Part shown: positions 1 to 7,108 of the stretch, in pieces
Layout of the letters: the number at the start of each line of letters is the position of its first letter
How positions within the stretch are numbered: the first letter of the stretch is position 1
DNA from: a virus
Reading direction: 5' to 3' (one strand)
Length of the DNA stretch: 20,682 nt
Virus record (IMG/VR): IMGVR_UViG_3300042565_001887
Span: 1-20,682 of that record
Made by a program: the position numbers and the translations under genes
Notes under the pieces: model-generated
Told to the model about the DNA's origin: nothing
The model's database searches: none
Seen by the model: only the letters and a program-made list of their open reading frames with translations

Positions 1-429
1 AGAACTTGCTACCCGGTTTGTTAATTCAGCTAAATAAGCAGGGCCACCGCAACGGTATTTTAATTTTTCAGCTACGGTAATAATATCTACTACTTCAACT
101 GATTGACAAAGTTCAAAAATAAGTTTGTGATTGTCAAAATAAAAGTGTTCAGGGCTTAAAAAATTAACTTTGTCGCGGGCGTTATTATCTACTAATATAG
201 CACCTAAAATAACCTGTTCTAAGTCTTTAGAATGCGGGAACGTAATTTGTTTTTCAAAAAAACTTTGCTCTTTTTCTTCTAATGCAATAATAATATTTTG
301 CAGCGTTAAAAGTTGGCGTTCTTTAAGTTGCCTGTAATTTTGGCGCTTAGTATCGTCTTTGATGTATGCATCCATTTTTAGCGCTTCATCTTTAAGTTCA
401 GATAGTAGGTTTTCAGCTTCGTTGGTCAT
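1..429 (-). CDS. dnaB: Replicative DNA helicase, DnaB-like N-terminal part (truncated by window edge)
   Basis: The reading frame is open from ATG at 429-427 to the left edge, giving 143 codons with no stop. After a charged, probably helical N-terminal stretch of about 65 residues it reads into a DnaB N-terminal domain: PHSKDLEQVILGAILVDN, then SPEHFYFDNHKLIFEL, then DIITVAEKL and GGPAYLAELTNRVASS. These match the family pattern of an LGA(I/L)L helix, an 'FY..H..IF' helix and a 'GG..YLAEL' helix that form the hexamer collar. The ATPase core (Walker A/B) would lie beyond the edge. DnaB unwinds DNA at the phage fork and recruits primase. The start overlaps the methyltransferase stop by 4 bases (ATGA), so it is the last visible gene of the leftward operon. 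The roughly 65-residue N-terminal extension is longer than usual. Family assignment is confident; only half the protein is visible. Confidence 0.88.
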   Translation of the reverse strand, partial: MTNEAENLLSELKDEALKMDAYIKDDTKRQNYRQLKERQLLTLQNIIIALEEKEQSFFEKQITFPHSKDLEQVILGAILVDNNARDKVNFLSPEHFYFDNHKLIFELCQSVEVVDIITVAEKLKYRCGGPAYLAELTNRVASS

Positions 430-1868
430 ATGTTTAAGTTTTTTAATATTTTATAAAGTACATTTACCACTATACTATTACCAGCTTGTTTGTAGGCTTG
501 ACTATCTGAAACAGGCCAAGTAAATGTGTCGGGAAAATCCATAAGTCGGAAGCATTCTCGAGGGGTTAAGCGGCGGATTTGGTAGTTGTTATATTGAATA
601 CATTTTGGAGCTTTATAATCAGTAGCTAATAATGTAGGTGAAACTGTATCTTTAAATCCATTAAATTCTAATTTTTTGGAAAGTGGATGAACTGCAATAC
701 CTATTGCTTCTGTTATGCAATTATGTACAATAACATTATCCTTTTGAACAGTAGTAATTGAGTTAGTATAATCACTATTATTTAGTTCTAATGTTTGTTC
801 ATTGTTTTCGCCTCTGCCACGGATAGCACCGCAGATTAAATTAGCAACATTCCATAAAGTTGTTAACGCTGGATTTATACCATTTACATCATAAACTCTG
901 TTTTGCATATATGGTTGTTGCCCTCCACTTTCTTTACTTTGGTTAAGTTGTATTACCCCCTGATTGCATTGTGTATCCAACGTCTGCGCTACACCTTTGC
1001 CAACTCTACCTCTCCTTGTTTCGCTATTCGGTACGCTAAAATTTATAGAATCGCCTTCTGTTGCTTCTTCATAACCTTTTGATGTTGCGGATTTGATTTT
1101 TAAGTATTCTCCATCAGTAGGAATTTTTGAATAAGCAGTTAAAACACAATTAGCAGTATTTTTTAATTCTGCATCAGTCCATCCAATTCCACGCTCTGAC
1201 TTTGTTATAGTACCTATTCGTTCTTCGCTCAAAAAATACTTTTCATCTACCTCGCTTTCCAATACATCTTTTAACCGTTTTGTTAAATGCTCCTCAGCAG
1301 GAAAGCTAAAATTATTATCTTTGTCATCCCTAATGCCAATCAAAAAAACTCGCTCTCTGTTTTGTGGTACTCCGTGATGCTTTGCGTTTAATACTTTCCA
1401 ATATAAATGGTAATCAACAGCATCGGAATAAGGAAATAAAACAGGTGAACCGTTAACAGATTTACCACCTAAAAAATTTGTCCATTCAGAAAATGTTTTG
1501 CCGTTATCATCAGATAATAAACCTTTAACATTTTCAAAGATAAAAAAACGTGGTTTATTCTTTTCTATAAATTCCAAACTATTAAAAAATAAAATACCTC
1601 TTTTGTCATTTTTGCCTAATCGCTTCCCAGCTAAACTGAAAGCTTGACAAGGCGGTGATGTCATATAAATGTCTAATGATTCTGTTGGTATTTCACGTTC
1701 GTAAACGTTTGTCGGGTAATACTTAGGTTCGCCATAGTTGTGTATAAAAGTTTGCCGGGCGTATTTGTCCATATCGCAAGCAAAAACTTCCTTATACTCA
1801 ATGCCAAGCCTGTTCAGCGCTTGATTAAATGCACCTACTCCGCTAAAATCTGAGCCTACTTTTATCAT
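426..1868 (-). CDS. DNA (cytosine-5-)-methyltransferase, phage type
   Basis: A 480-residue protein with the C5-methyltransferase motifs in order. Motif I DFSGVGAF (8-14) binds S-adenosylmethionine. Motif IV TSPPCQAFS carries the catalytic Cys74. Motif VI is ENVKG (112-116), motif VIII is PQNRERVFLIG (168-178), motif IX is RRLTPRECFRLMDFPD (432-447) and motif X is QAGNSIVVNVL (461-471). The region between VIII and IX (about 220-425) is long and contains several short repeats of the type 'n.TL.T....VI' where the target recognition domain should be. It would methylate cytosine at C5 in a specific sequence, most likely to protect phage DNA from host restriction. No partner restriction endonuclease is adjacent. 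Start and stop both overlap neighbours by 4 bases (VRR-NUC gene upstream, dnaB downstream), implying translational coupling. The target sequence cannot be read from the protein. Confidence 0.95.
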   Translation of the reverse strand: MIKVGSDFSGVGAFNQALNRLGIEYKEVFACDMDKYARQTFIHNYGEPKYYPTNVYEREIPTESLDIYMTSPPCQAFSLAGKRLGKNDKRGILFFNSLEFIEKNKPRFFIFENVKGLLSDDNGKTFSEWTNFLGGKSVNGSPVLFPYSDAVDYHLYWKVLNAKHHGVPQNRERVFLIGIRDDKDNNFSFPAEEHLTKRLKDVLESEVDEKYFLSEERIGTITKSERGIGWTDAELKNTANCVLTAYSKIPTDGEYLKIKSATSKGYEEATEGDSINFSVPNSETRRGRVGKGVAQTLDTQCNQGVIQLNQSKESGGQQPYMQNRVYDVNGINPALTTLWNVANLICGAIRGRGENNEQTLELNNSDYTNSITTVQKDNVIVHNCITEAIGIAVHPLSKKLEFNGFKDTVSPTLLATDYKAPKCIQYNNYQIRRLTPRECFRLMDFPDTFTWPVSDSQAYKQAGNSIVVNVLYKILKNLNI

Positions 1869-2239
1869 ATCTCATCTGCTTTAAAGTCTTCATCTACCCA
1901 GCGCAAAATATCACCAATGCCGCCCGATTTTCTGACTTGTTTAATAAAATTGATTTGTTCTTTTGTAGCTTTTCCGCTAAGGTTTTTAACTTCGAGGGCT
2001 GTAAATATAGCAATTTTTTTACCTACCATGTCTTTAGTTATAATTTTTTCGGTCCATCCGATTAAATCAGAACTACCAACGCATAAGCCAAATGTTATTT
2101 GTCGGGGTTCGGTTATTATAGGGCGGCTGTTAATTACCGCCCTTTTACCCTGAAACGCTGTGCCTGTATTGTTACGAAATAATATGCCGTGTTTGCTGTG
2201 TCGCGCTTGCAGGGCCTTGTATAAGTCTTGTTCTTTCAT
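1865..2239 (-). CDS. VRR-NUC domain nuclease (PD-(D/E)XK fold)
   Basis: A 124-residue single-domain protein matching the VRR-NUC family, small nucleases common in phages and related to the nuclease domain of FAN1. Visible features are FRNNTGTAF (21-29), GLCVGSSDLIGW with Asp58, the catalytic ALEVKN with Glu83 and Lys85, the ATKEQ motif with Gln95, and GGIGD near 106-110. Together Asp58, Glu83-x-Lys85 and Gln95 form the PD-(D/E)XK metal site. Stand-alone phage members cut branched DNA structures such as Holliday junctions, so a role in resolving recombination or replication intermediates before packaging is likely. It overlaps its upstream neighbour and the methyltransferase by 4 bases each in the leftward replication operon. 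The family call is firm; the exact substrate is inferred. Confidence 0.9.
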   Translation of the reverse strand: MKEQDLYKALQARHSKHGILFRNNTGTAFQGKRAVINSRPIITEPRQITFGLCVGSSDLIGWTEKIITKDMVGKKIAIFTALEVKNLSGKATKEQINFIKQVRKSGGIGDILRWVDEDFKADEI

Positions 2240-2505
2240 AGCTTTGATAAATCTGATTTTAAACGTTCTATAAATGATTCTTCACCATCATCACCAGCTA
2301 AAAGCCAATCAACACGGTGCGCATAAACATAAGCCTTTTTTAGACATTCAATAGCATCTTGCAAATGTTTTAAAACTTCAGGTTCAAATATAAAGTTTTT
2401 GCCGCCCCATTCTGTTTCTTTGCCTTGTTTTTCTATATGCAGTTCTATTGTTTCGTAAATGTCACGAATATTATGCTGCATGTGGGAAAATGTACCGCCG
2501 CTCAT
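2236..2505 (-). CDS. Conserved phage hypothetical protein (MSGG-type)
   Basis: An 89-residue protein starting MSGGTFSHMQHNIRDIYETI and ending with a stretch like 'AYVYAHRVDWLLAGDDGEESF'-'ERLKSDL'. I recognise this pattern, 'MSGG.F.Y.QY.I..I...IE' followed by 'A..Y..R.DWL.SGDDGE..F..RL..DL', from small conserved proteins in many phages and prophages. No function is known to me. It is predicted to be mostly helical, acidic and cytosolic, with no signal peptide or membrane segment. It overlaps the genes on both sides by 4 bases in the leftward operon with the VRR-NUC nuclease and methyltransferase, so a role in DNA metabolism is possible but is only inferred from position. Confidence 0.85.
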   Translation of the reverse strand: MSGGTFSHMQHNIRDIYETIELHIEKQGKETEWGGKNFIFEPEVLKHLQDAIECLKKAYVYAHRVDWLLAGDDGEESFIERLKSDLSKL

Positions 2506-2786
2506 GATTTTTTTGATTTAGGTGAACAGCCAAGCCAAAAACTAAATGAAAACTGTTTAAGTCTATATCCTTTAATTTTATACTTTGCCATTGTTTCGTT
2601 AAAAATATCTTGCATTACTTTGTCTTCACATTCGTAATTCATGAACTTGATATCTTTTTGGCCGTGTTCGTTAAGTTCGGCATTCGCTACAAGTTCATCG
2701 AAATCTGCGGGCGGTTCGCTAACAGCATAAACCCGCCTAAAAATTTCTAAAAGTATTTCGTAATCAGTTAATTTTTTTCGAGGCAT
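2502..2786 (-). CDS. Conserved hypothetical phage protein
   Basis: A 94-residue protein of unknown function. It has a basic start (MPRKKLTDYE), an acidic middle with a proline pair (SEPPADFDELVANAEL), and a basic-aromatic C-terminus ending FWLGCSPKSKKS. The pattern '...DYEILLEIF...', a central 'GQKDIKFM.Y' strand and a C-terminal LGCSPKS resembles small proteins of other Bacteroidota phages, but no named domain is recognised. Its start lies inside the end of the endolysin gene (19-base out-of-frame overlap) and its end overlaps the next gene by 4 bases, so it is translated as part of the leftward operon. No signal peptide is present; probably cytosolic. Confidence 0.8.
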   Translation of the reverse strand: MPRKKLTDYEILLEIFRRVYAVSEPPADFDELVANAELNEHGQKDIKFMNYECEDKVMQDIFNETMAKYKIKGYRLKQFSFSFWLGCSPKSKKS

Positions 2787-3241
2787 TGTTCAAATTTTTT
2801 AAGGTAATTTAATGTGCTTTCATATTGATAACCATTCGGGCCACCGTTCCACATTCGCGCTAATTCACCATAATCAGGATATTTGCCGTACTTTTGCGCG
2901 TAAGTATAACAATTGATACCCATAACCGCCCAAAACACGCGCTCAGCTTTAACTGAATCAAACATGTCTTTATGCTGGTAATTTAGCAAGTCTTTAAGGC
3001 CTGAACCGGTAACACAAACATCATGTATTTGATACCTACCAAAAGCGCGGCCGCTGTCACCTATAAGTGAATCAGTATTTTGCGTTTCAATTTCGCCAAT
3101 GGCATTTATAAAATCTGAATCAGTATCGCATGTGTCGCGCGTTATGTAAATGGTTTTTACAATAACTTCGGGTTCGGGTTTACTTCCAGCGTAAATAACA
3201 GCAGCTATAAGTGCTGTAAATAAAATTATGTCTTTAAGCAT
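2768..3241 (-). CDS. Membrane-anchored lysozyme-like endolysin (i-type lysozyme/transglycosylase-like)
   Basis: A 157-residue protein. Residues 4-19 (DIILFTALIAAVIYAG) form a single hydrophobic segment followed by a polar linker, as in signal-anchor endolysins. The catalytic domain begins near residue 43. It has AIGEIETQ with candidate catalytic Glu50/Glu52, then GDSGRAFGRYQIHDVC with candidate Asp62, and a C-terminal 'ELARMWNGGPNGYQYESTLN' followed by YLKKFEQCL. The 'AR..NGGP.G....T..Y......CL' signature is characteristic of invertebrate-type (destabilase) lysozymes and some SLT-like phage lysins. It probably cleaves the MurNAc-GlcNAc bond of peptidoglycan during lysis. Four cysteines (38, 76, 111, 153) could form disulfides in the periplasm. 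It sits unusually in the early replication operon, one base from the helicase gene. The alternative is a virion or SLT transglycosylase. Confidence 0.78.
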   Translation of the reverse strand: MLKDIILFTALIAAVIYAGSKPEPEVIVKTIYITRDTCDTDSDFINAIGEIETQNTDSLIGDSGRAFGRYQIHDVCVTGSGLKDLLNYQHKDMFDSVKAERVFWAVMGINCYTYAQKYGKYPDYGELARMWNGGPNGYQYESTLNYLKKFEQCLEKN

Positions 3242-3242
3242 A

Positions 3243-4748
3243 TCAATGTTTTTTAGTTTTATAAAATTCGTTCCATTTTCTAAGCACAGCAGCTTTTAAA
3301 TCATCGCGGTTTATAGCGTTCAATCCGTGTTTATTGTTTATGTATTCAATAGAACCTTTGTCTTTTAATACCCTACTTTCAAATACAAAATAAACCCATT
3401 TATCTTTATGTCCGCGCTGAATTTTTAACTGCCATAAATCTTCTAATGTTCGGCTTTTTGCCTGCTCAGTACGTTTAAGTTTCAATAATTCATCCAAGGT
3501 AGTTTCATCTTTTACAGCAACGCCTGCAACCTGTTCTATTTCGCTAACCTTTACAGGTTCAACAAAACCACAATAAGGACATGCAGCGTGTGTTTTTTCA
3601 TAAGTCCTAAAACATTCTGTACAGTCGGTATATTCAGTTTGTAATGTATCTGTATCGCGTTTTCTCTTTTGTACGCCTTCTAATGTCCATTCTCGCGTCA
3701 TCAATGGATGCCCATGTAATTTTTGATTGCCTACGTGATCAAGTATTAAACATCTGTCTTTGCCTTCCATCGGTCTTAATCCGCGCCCTACTATCTGTAA
3801 ATATAAACTAAGCGACATTGTACGTCTAAGCATTCCAACAACTGATACTGCTGGTATATCTGTACCTTCACTTATAAGGTCGCAAAACGTTAAAATCTGA
3901 ATATCGCGATTCGCGAATTGCGATATAATTTCTTTAACTTCGTTTTCATGAAAGTTTCCATTTATAGAAACTGCTTTAAACCCAGCTTCATTGAATGCCG
4001 CTGCAACGTTATCAGCATGCTTAATATTTACACATGAATAAATTGCAGGTTCACCCGGTGCCAAACGTTTATATTCTTCAACTGCATTACCTGTTATAGC
4101 TGGTTTATCCATTTCTTTAAATAGGTCATCAGCTTTGTATTCGCCGTTTTTATCTTTCTTAATCTTAGTAAAATCCGCCAACGGTTTGAAGTTGTAATAT
4201 TCAGGCATCACCAAATTACCCATTTGCACTAATTCAGCGGGTAATGGCCCTAAAACTAAATCACTAAACACATCGCCTAATCCTTGACCATCGCCGCGCC
4301 ACGGTGTAGCAGTAACGCCCAAAACATAAACAGAATCTTTGTAGAAATCTAAAATGTCCTTCCATGTACCAGCGTTTGAATGATGCGCTTCATCAATTAT
4401 TAGCAAGTCAGGTTGCGGTACTTCATTAAGCCTATTTTTTAAACTTTGCACGCTGCATACTTGTGCTGGTAAATAATACTGCTTTGGCCTGTTACCCGCT
4501 ATAAAACCGTGTCTTAATCCGTATCTTTTGCAACGTTCCGAAATCTGATTAACAAGGTTTTTTTTATGCACTAAGAAATAAACACGTTTACCTTTGCTAA
4601 CTGCTTCCATTGCCATATAAATGAACGTTTCAGTTTTGCCGCCGCCCGTTGGTAATACGAATAGAACTTTTTTATTCCCCTGTCGGTAACTCTCTCTTAT
4701 GTCGCTTACGCTTTTTAATTGATATGGCCGTAGCTGTATTGTGTTCAT
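3243..4748 (-). CDS. SF2 DEAH-box helicase with C-terminal zinc finger
   Basis: A 501-residue superfamily 2 helicase of the type III restriction/UvrB-like group. It has a Q-motif-like RPYQ (7-10), Walker A PTGGGKTE (33-40), Walker B DEAH (119-122), motif III TATPWR (146-151), motif V EGTDIP (294-299) and motif VI QIVGRGLRP (318-326). A zinc-finger-like CxxC-x10-CxxC lies at Cys376, 379, 390 and 393. It would use ATP to translocate on duplex or branched DNA during phage replication or recombination. Nuclease and methyltransferase domains are absent, so it is not a restriction subunit by itself. Its ATG is 77 bases inside the upstream regulator gene. The next in-frame Met lies after Walker A, so the overlap must be real. 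Confidence 0.92.
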   Translation of the reverse strand: MNTIQLRPYQLKSVSDIRESYRQGNKKVLFVLPTGGGKTETFIYMAMEAVSKGKRVYFLVHKKNLVNQISERCKRYGLRHGFIAGNRPKQYYLPAQVCSVQSLKNRLNEVPQPDLLIIDEAHHSNAGTWKDILDFYKDSVYVLGVTATPWRGDGQGLGDVFSDLVLGPLPAELVQMGNLVMPEYYNFKPLADFTKIKKDKNGEYKADDLFKEMDKPAITGNAVEEYKRLAPGEPAIYSCVNIKHADNVAAAFNEAGFKAVSINGNFHENEVKEIISQFANRDIQILTFCDLISEGTDIPAVSVVGMLRRTMSLSLYLQIVGRGLRPMEGKDRCLILDHVGNQKLHGHPLMTREWTLEGVQKRKRDTDTLQTEYTDCTECFRTYEKTHAACPYCGFVEPVKVSEIEQVAGVAVKDETTLDELLKLKRTEQAKSRTLEDLWQLKIQRGHKDKWVYFVFESRVLKDKGSIEYINNKHGLNAINRDDLKAAVLRKWNEFYKTKKH

Positions 4749-4920
4749 TTTCTAATTCATTTAAAGCATTTATAAGTTTGTAATAGATGATCAATGTTTG
4801 CGGTTCAACCTTAGACCAGTATTCGACAGTTTGCCGCCCTACTTCGGCACGCCTGCAAAGTTCCGAAATACTGATGCCTAAAATGTCGCATCGAATAGAT
4901 AGCTGTTCAAATGTTTTCAT
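4672..4920 (-). CDS. Small HTH (XRE-like) DNA-binding regulator
   Basis: An 82-residue protein beginning MKTFEQLSIRCD. Residues 15-39 (LGISISELCRRAEVGRQTVEYW) form a helix-turn-helix of the XRE/Cro type, with 'SELCRRAEVGRQTVEYW' giving the turn and recognition helix. The C-terminus is very basic (SIKKRKRHKRELPTGE). I chose ATG at 4920 rather than the in-frame TTG at 4944. The -7 box CAAAGTTA (TAACTTTG on this strand, 4953-4960) puts the transcript start almost on that TTG, and the ATG has the usual A-rich leader. It is the first gene of the leftward operon and faces the recombination genes across a shared promoter region, where it may act as repressor or switch. Its last 77 bases overlap the helicase gene in another frame. 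Confidence 0.75.
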   Translation of the reverse strand: MKTFEQLSIRCDILGISISELCRRAEVGRQTVEYWSKVEPQTLIIYYKLINALNELENEHNTATAISIKKRKRHKRELPTGE

Positions 4921-4949
4921 AATATTTTTTAATTTTTCGTTCAATTGTG

Positions 4950-4979
4950 TTGCAAAGTTAAAAAACCTTTTTAATTTTG
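4950..4979 (+). promoter_or_regulatory. Bacteroidota-type promoter for recombination genes
   Basis: TTG (4950-4952), then exactly 19 bases, then TAATTTTG (4972-4979), matching TTG-N19-TAnnTTTG. The predicted start near 4986 leaves a leader of about 26 bases before ATG 5012. The -33/spacer part overlaps the leftward -7 box at 4953-4960, so the two polymerases should compete. Confidence 0.72.
4953..4960 (-). promoter_or_regulatory. -7 element of leftward early promoter
   Basis: On the minus strand the bases read TAACTTTG, a perfect match to the Bacteroidota -7 consensus TAnnTTTG. It lies 33 bases before the chosen ATG of the HTH gene. At 19 bases upstream the -33 position reads GCA rather than TTG, so the promoter may be weak or activator-dependent. 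Confidence 0.5.
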
Positions 4980-5011
4980 TGCTATTATTTAATAAAATAT
5001 TTTTAAAATTT

Positions 5012-5767
5012 ATGACAAACCAAGAGTATCACCGTAAAACTGAGTACATCAGTAAATCACTTTTAGACTTAGTACATAAGTCACCAGCGCATTATAAAGC
5101 CTATATTGAAGGCGAAAAACAAGCGCCAACTTCAGCCATGAACTTAGGTAGTTTAGTTCATAGCGTTGTATTTAATCAGGATAATTACGCCGTAATGCCC
5201 GAATGCGACCGCCGCACAAAAGAAGGTAAAGCAATTTACGAATCATTTATTGCTGAATCCGAAGGCAAAGAATTATTTGTATCGCTTAAAGATTACGAAT
5301 TAGCCCTAAACATTCGAAACGCTGTTTTAGCACATCCGAAGGCTGCTATACTTTTAGAACGTGGCCAAGCGGAACTACCTGTATTCGGTAAAATTGCAGA
5401 CCTTGACGCTAAGTGCAAAGTTGATTTTCTTAACACAAAGTATAACGTTTGCATTGACCTTAAAACAACAACTAATTCAGCACCGGGCGAATTTGCAAAA
5501 TCTGTTTGGAATTATCGCTATCACGTTCAAGCTGCGTTCTACATGGATTTAACAAAGGCCGAACGGTTTATATTTATAGCTGTTGAAAAAGAAGCGCCGT
5601 TTAATGTAGAACTTTATGAACTTGACCCCGAAGCTATTGAACGCGGCCGCCAAGAATATTTAGCCGATATTGAAACGCTTAAAAAATGCAAGGAAACTAA
5701 TAATTTTCACGGCTATACAACTGATAACAAAATTCATATTCTTTCATTGCCTAACTGGGCTAAATAA
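5012..5767 (+). CDS. RecB/RecE-like PD-(D/E)XK exonuclease
   Basis: A 251-residue protein of the PDDEXK exonuclease VIII-like family found in phages. SAMNLGSLVHSVVF with His50 is the typical entry motif. The catalytic set is Glu121 (AELPVFG), Asp138 (CKVDFLN), Asp149-x-Lys151 (CIDLKTT) and a C-terminal YHVQAAFYMDL helix with Gln173 and Tyr177. Such enzymes resect one strand of double-stranded DNA ends to leave a single strand for an annealing partner. That partner, a Rad52-like protein, follows 9 bases downstream. The start at 5012 is set by the promoter at 4950-4979; an open frame extends further upstream, but it would begin ahead of the promoter and inside the opposing gene. Confident in fold and role. 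Confidence 0.88.
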   Translation: MTNQEYHRKTEYISKSLLDLVHKSPAHYKAYIEGEKQAPTSAMNLGSLVHSVVFNQDNYAVMPECDRRTKEGKAIYESFIAESEGKELFVSLKDYELALNIRNAVLAHPKAAILLERGQAELPVFGKIADLDAKCKVDFLNTKYNVCIDLKTTTNSAPGEFAKSVWNYRYHVQAAFYMDLTKAERFIFIAVEKEAPFNVELYELDPEAIERGRQEYLADIETLKKCKETNNFHGYTTDNKIHILSLPNWAK

Positions 5768-5776
5768 CTTCAAACC

Positions 5777-6310
5777 ATGACACAACTAACAAAACTTCCG
5801 ACACTTCAAGACCTATTAGTAGAAAATGAAGACAGCCTAAAGCAAAACGCGCTAACGGTGTTATTGAATCAAGATCCACCAGCTAAGTGGTTAGTTCAGC
5901 ATCCAATGATTCGCGATTACCGATATATTCCTATTGAAAAAATAGAATACCTGTTAACACGTATTTTTGGCAATTTTAACGTAGAAATACGGTCAACGCA
6001 GATAGTAGCAAATTCAGTTGTAGTAACTGTAAGACTGCATGTAATAAACCCTATAAACGGGCAACCAATGTGGCAAGACGGCATAGGCGCAGCACCAATA
6101 CAAACAGATAAAGGCGCAGGAGCTACAGATTGGAACGCCGTTAAAACCGATGGTGTGCAAAAAGCTGCACCCGCCGCCGAAACTTACGCAGTTAAAGATG
6201 CTGCTGAAAAGTTTGGTAAAATATTTGGGCGCGATGTTAGCCGCAAGGGCAGCATGAATTATACTGATTTGCTGAAAAAATCAGCGTTTAATGATGAATT
6301 AGAAAAATAA
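5777..6310 (+). CDS. Rad52-like single-strand annealing protein (probable)
   Basis: A 177-residue protein whose order of motifs resembles the Rad52 core. 'YIPIEKIEYLLTRIFGNF' (50-67) matches the helix that precedes the sheet. VVVTVRLHV (81-89) is the central strand, DGIGAAPIQ (101-109) matches the 'DVGYG' strand-turn, and AVKTDGVQKAAPAAETYAVK with the following DAAEKFGKIFGRD matches the 'EAVTDGLKRAL..FG..LG' helix. Such proteins form rings that bind ssDNA and anneal complementary strands during phage recombination. Position right after an exonuclease gene, with a 9-base gap, supports an exonuclease/annealase pair like RecE-RecT or lambda Exo-Beta. The gene is followed by an intrinsic terminator. 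The resemblance is by eye; a distant DUF could be the formal family. Confidence 0.7.
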   Translation: MTQLTKLPTLQDLLVENEDSLKQNALTVLLNQDPPAKWLVQHPMIRDYRYIPIEKIEYLLTRIFGNFNVEIRSTQIVANSVVVTVRLHVINPINGQPMWQDGIGAAPIQTDKGAGATDWNAVKTDGVQKAAPAAETYAVKDAAEKFGKIFGRDVSRKGSMNYTDLLKKSAFNDELEK

Positions 6311-6318
6311 AAGTGATT

Positions 6319-6350
6319 AAAACCCTGCAAAAATGTAGGGTTTTTTATTT
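6319..6350 (+). terminator. Intrinsic terminator after the recombination genes
   Basis: Inverted repeat AAAACCCTGCA (6319-6329) and TGTAGGGTTTT (6334-6344) with a 4-base A loop and one G-T wobble, followed by a T-rich tail to 6350. The A tract before and T tract after could also stop leftward transcription. Confidence 0.85.
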
Positions 6351-6356
6351 ATAACC

Positions 6357-6387
6357 TTTGAAATATAAATATAAAATACTATCTTTG
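6357..6387 (+). promoter_or_regulatory. Consensus Bacteroidota promoter for the KilA-N cassette
   Basis: TTTG (6357-6360), 19 bases, then TATCTTTG (6380-6387) match TTTG-N19-TAnnTTTG perfectly. The predicted start is near 6394, about 22 bases before ATG 6416. It lies right after the terminator of the preceding operon, so the next three genes are a separate unit. Confidence 0.85.
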
Positions 6388-6415
6388 TAGTATTAACAAT
6401 TAAAATTTATATTTT

Positions 6416-7108
6416 ATGAAAACAAATGTAATTATGCAATCAAAAGACCGTGAACTTTTTGGAGTTACGATTAAACAAGAAACTAAAAGTGGATTTTTAT
6501 CAGTTACGGCATTACAAAAAGCCTATGAAACCGCAAGATGGGAATTTGGATGGACTGATAGAAGAATTGAAACTATAATGCAAACACAAGATTTTAAAGA
6601 ACGTACATATTATTTATTAGAAAATCAAGGAATCATAAAAACAGGTTTTAATGCTTTTATAGAACGTATAAATGAAATGGGAATTGCAAAATTATTAAAG
6701 TCACTTAATGTATATAAAACAACAGGAGCAAGACATACAAAAGAAGTTATGTGCAATCCTTATATATGGGTTTTATTAGCAATGGAATTAAATCCAATGA
6801 TTTATGCTAAAGTTGTTATTTGGTTAACAGATAGCCTAATATTTGACCGTATTGAAGCTGGTACTGAATATAGACCAATGAATGATGCTATTAAAAAAAT
6901 TATACCTAATGCTGAATTTTATAAATATGCTATGGCTATAAATGAACGTGTTTTTGAAAAACATTTTGCAGGCATGAGAAATTTAGCATCTGCAAATGAA
7001 CTTAAAAAAATTACAAAGATTGAGCAGTTTATTACACAGGGTATTGATTTAGGAATGATTAAAAATGAAGCTCAGATTCTTTATACTATTAAAACACTTA
7101 ATTTATGA
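6416..7108 (+). CDS. KilA-N-like DNA-binding protein, possible antirepressor
   Basis: A 230-residue protein. It opens with a strand and a short 'FLSVTALQKAYE' segment like the KilA-N/BRO start ('vnatdl.k'), and a tryptophan-rich WEFGWTDRR follows. The most telling part is TGARHTKEVMCNPYIWVLLA (about 102-121), continuing MELNPMIYAKVVIWLTD. This corresponds to the KilA-N core 'GTW.hp.la..lA.wlsP.f...V..wl'. The rest is helical. KilA-N proteins in phages are DNA-binding regulators, often antirepressors. The gene has a perfect promoter of its own and is followed by two small genes, the first overlapping by 4 bases. Its codons are visibly more AT-biased, with far fewer gcg/cgc words, than the recombination and terminase genes on either side, which fits recent acquisition as a moron. 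Confidence 0.65.
   Translation: MKTNVIMQSKDRELFGVTIKQETKSGFLSVTALQKAYETARWEFGWTDRRIETIMQTQDFKERTYYLLENQGIIKTGFNAFIERINEMGIAKLLKSLNVYKTTGARHTKEVMCNPYIWVLLAMELNPMIYAKVVIWLTDSLIFDRIEAGTEYRPMNDAIKKIIPNAEFYKYAMAINERVFEKHFAGMRNLASANELKKITKIEQFITQGIDLGMIKNEAQILYTIKTLNL

Noticed and set aside
426-4748. Methyltransferase plus SF2 helicase plus VRR-NUC as a restriction-modification or defence island
   Set aside because: They are interleaved with DnaB, an endolysin and phage hypotheticals in one replication operon; no restriction subunit is seen, so phage DNA metabolism and protection explain them better.
4787-5011. Upstream extension of the exonuclease frame
   Set aside because: It would begin before the promoter at 4950-4979 and inside the opposing HTH gene; the real domain starts at 5012.
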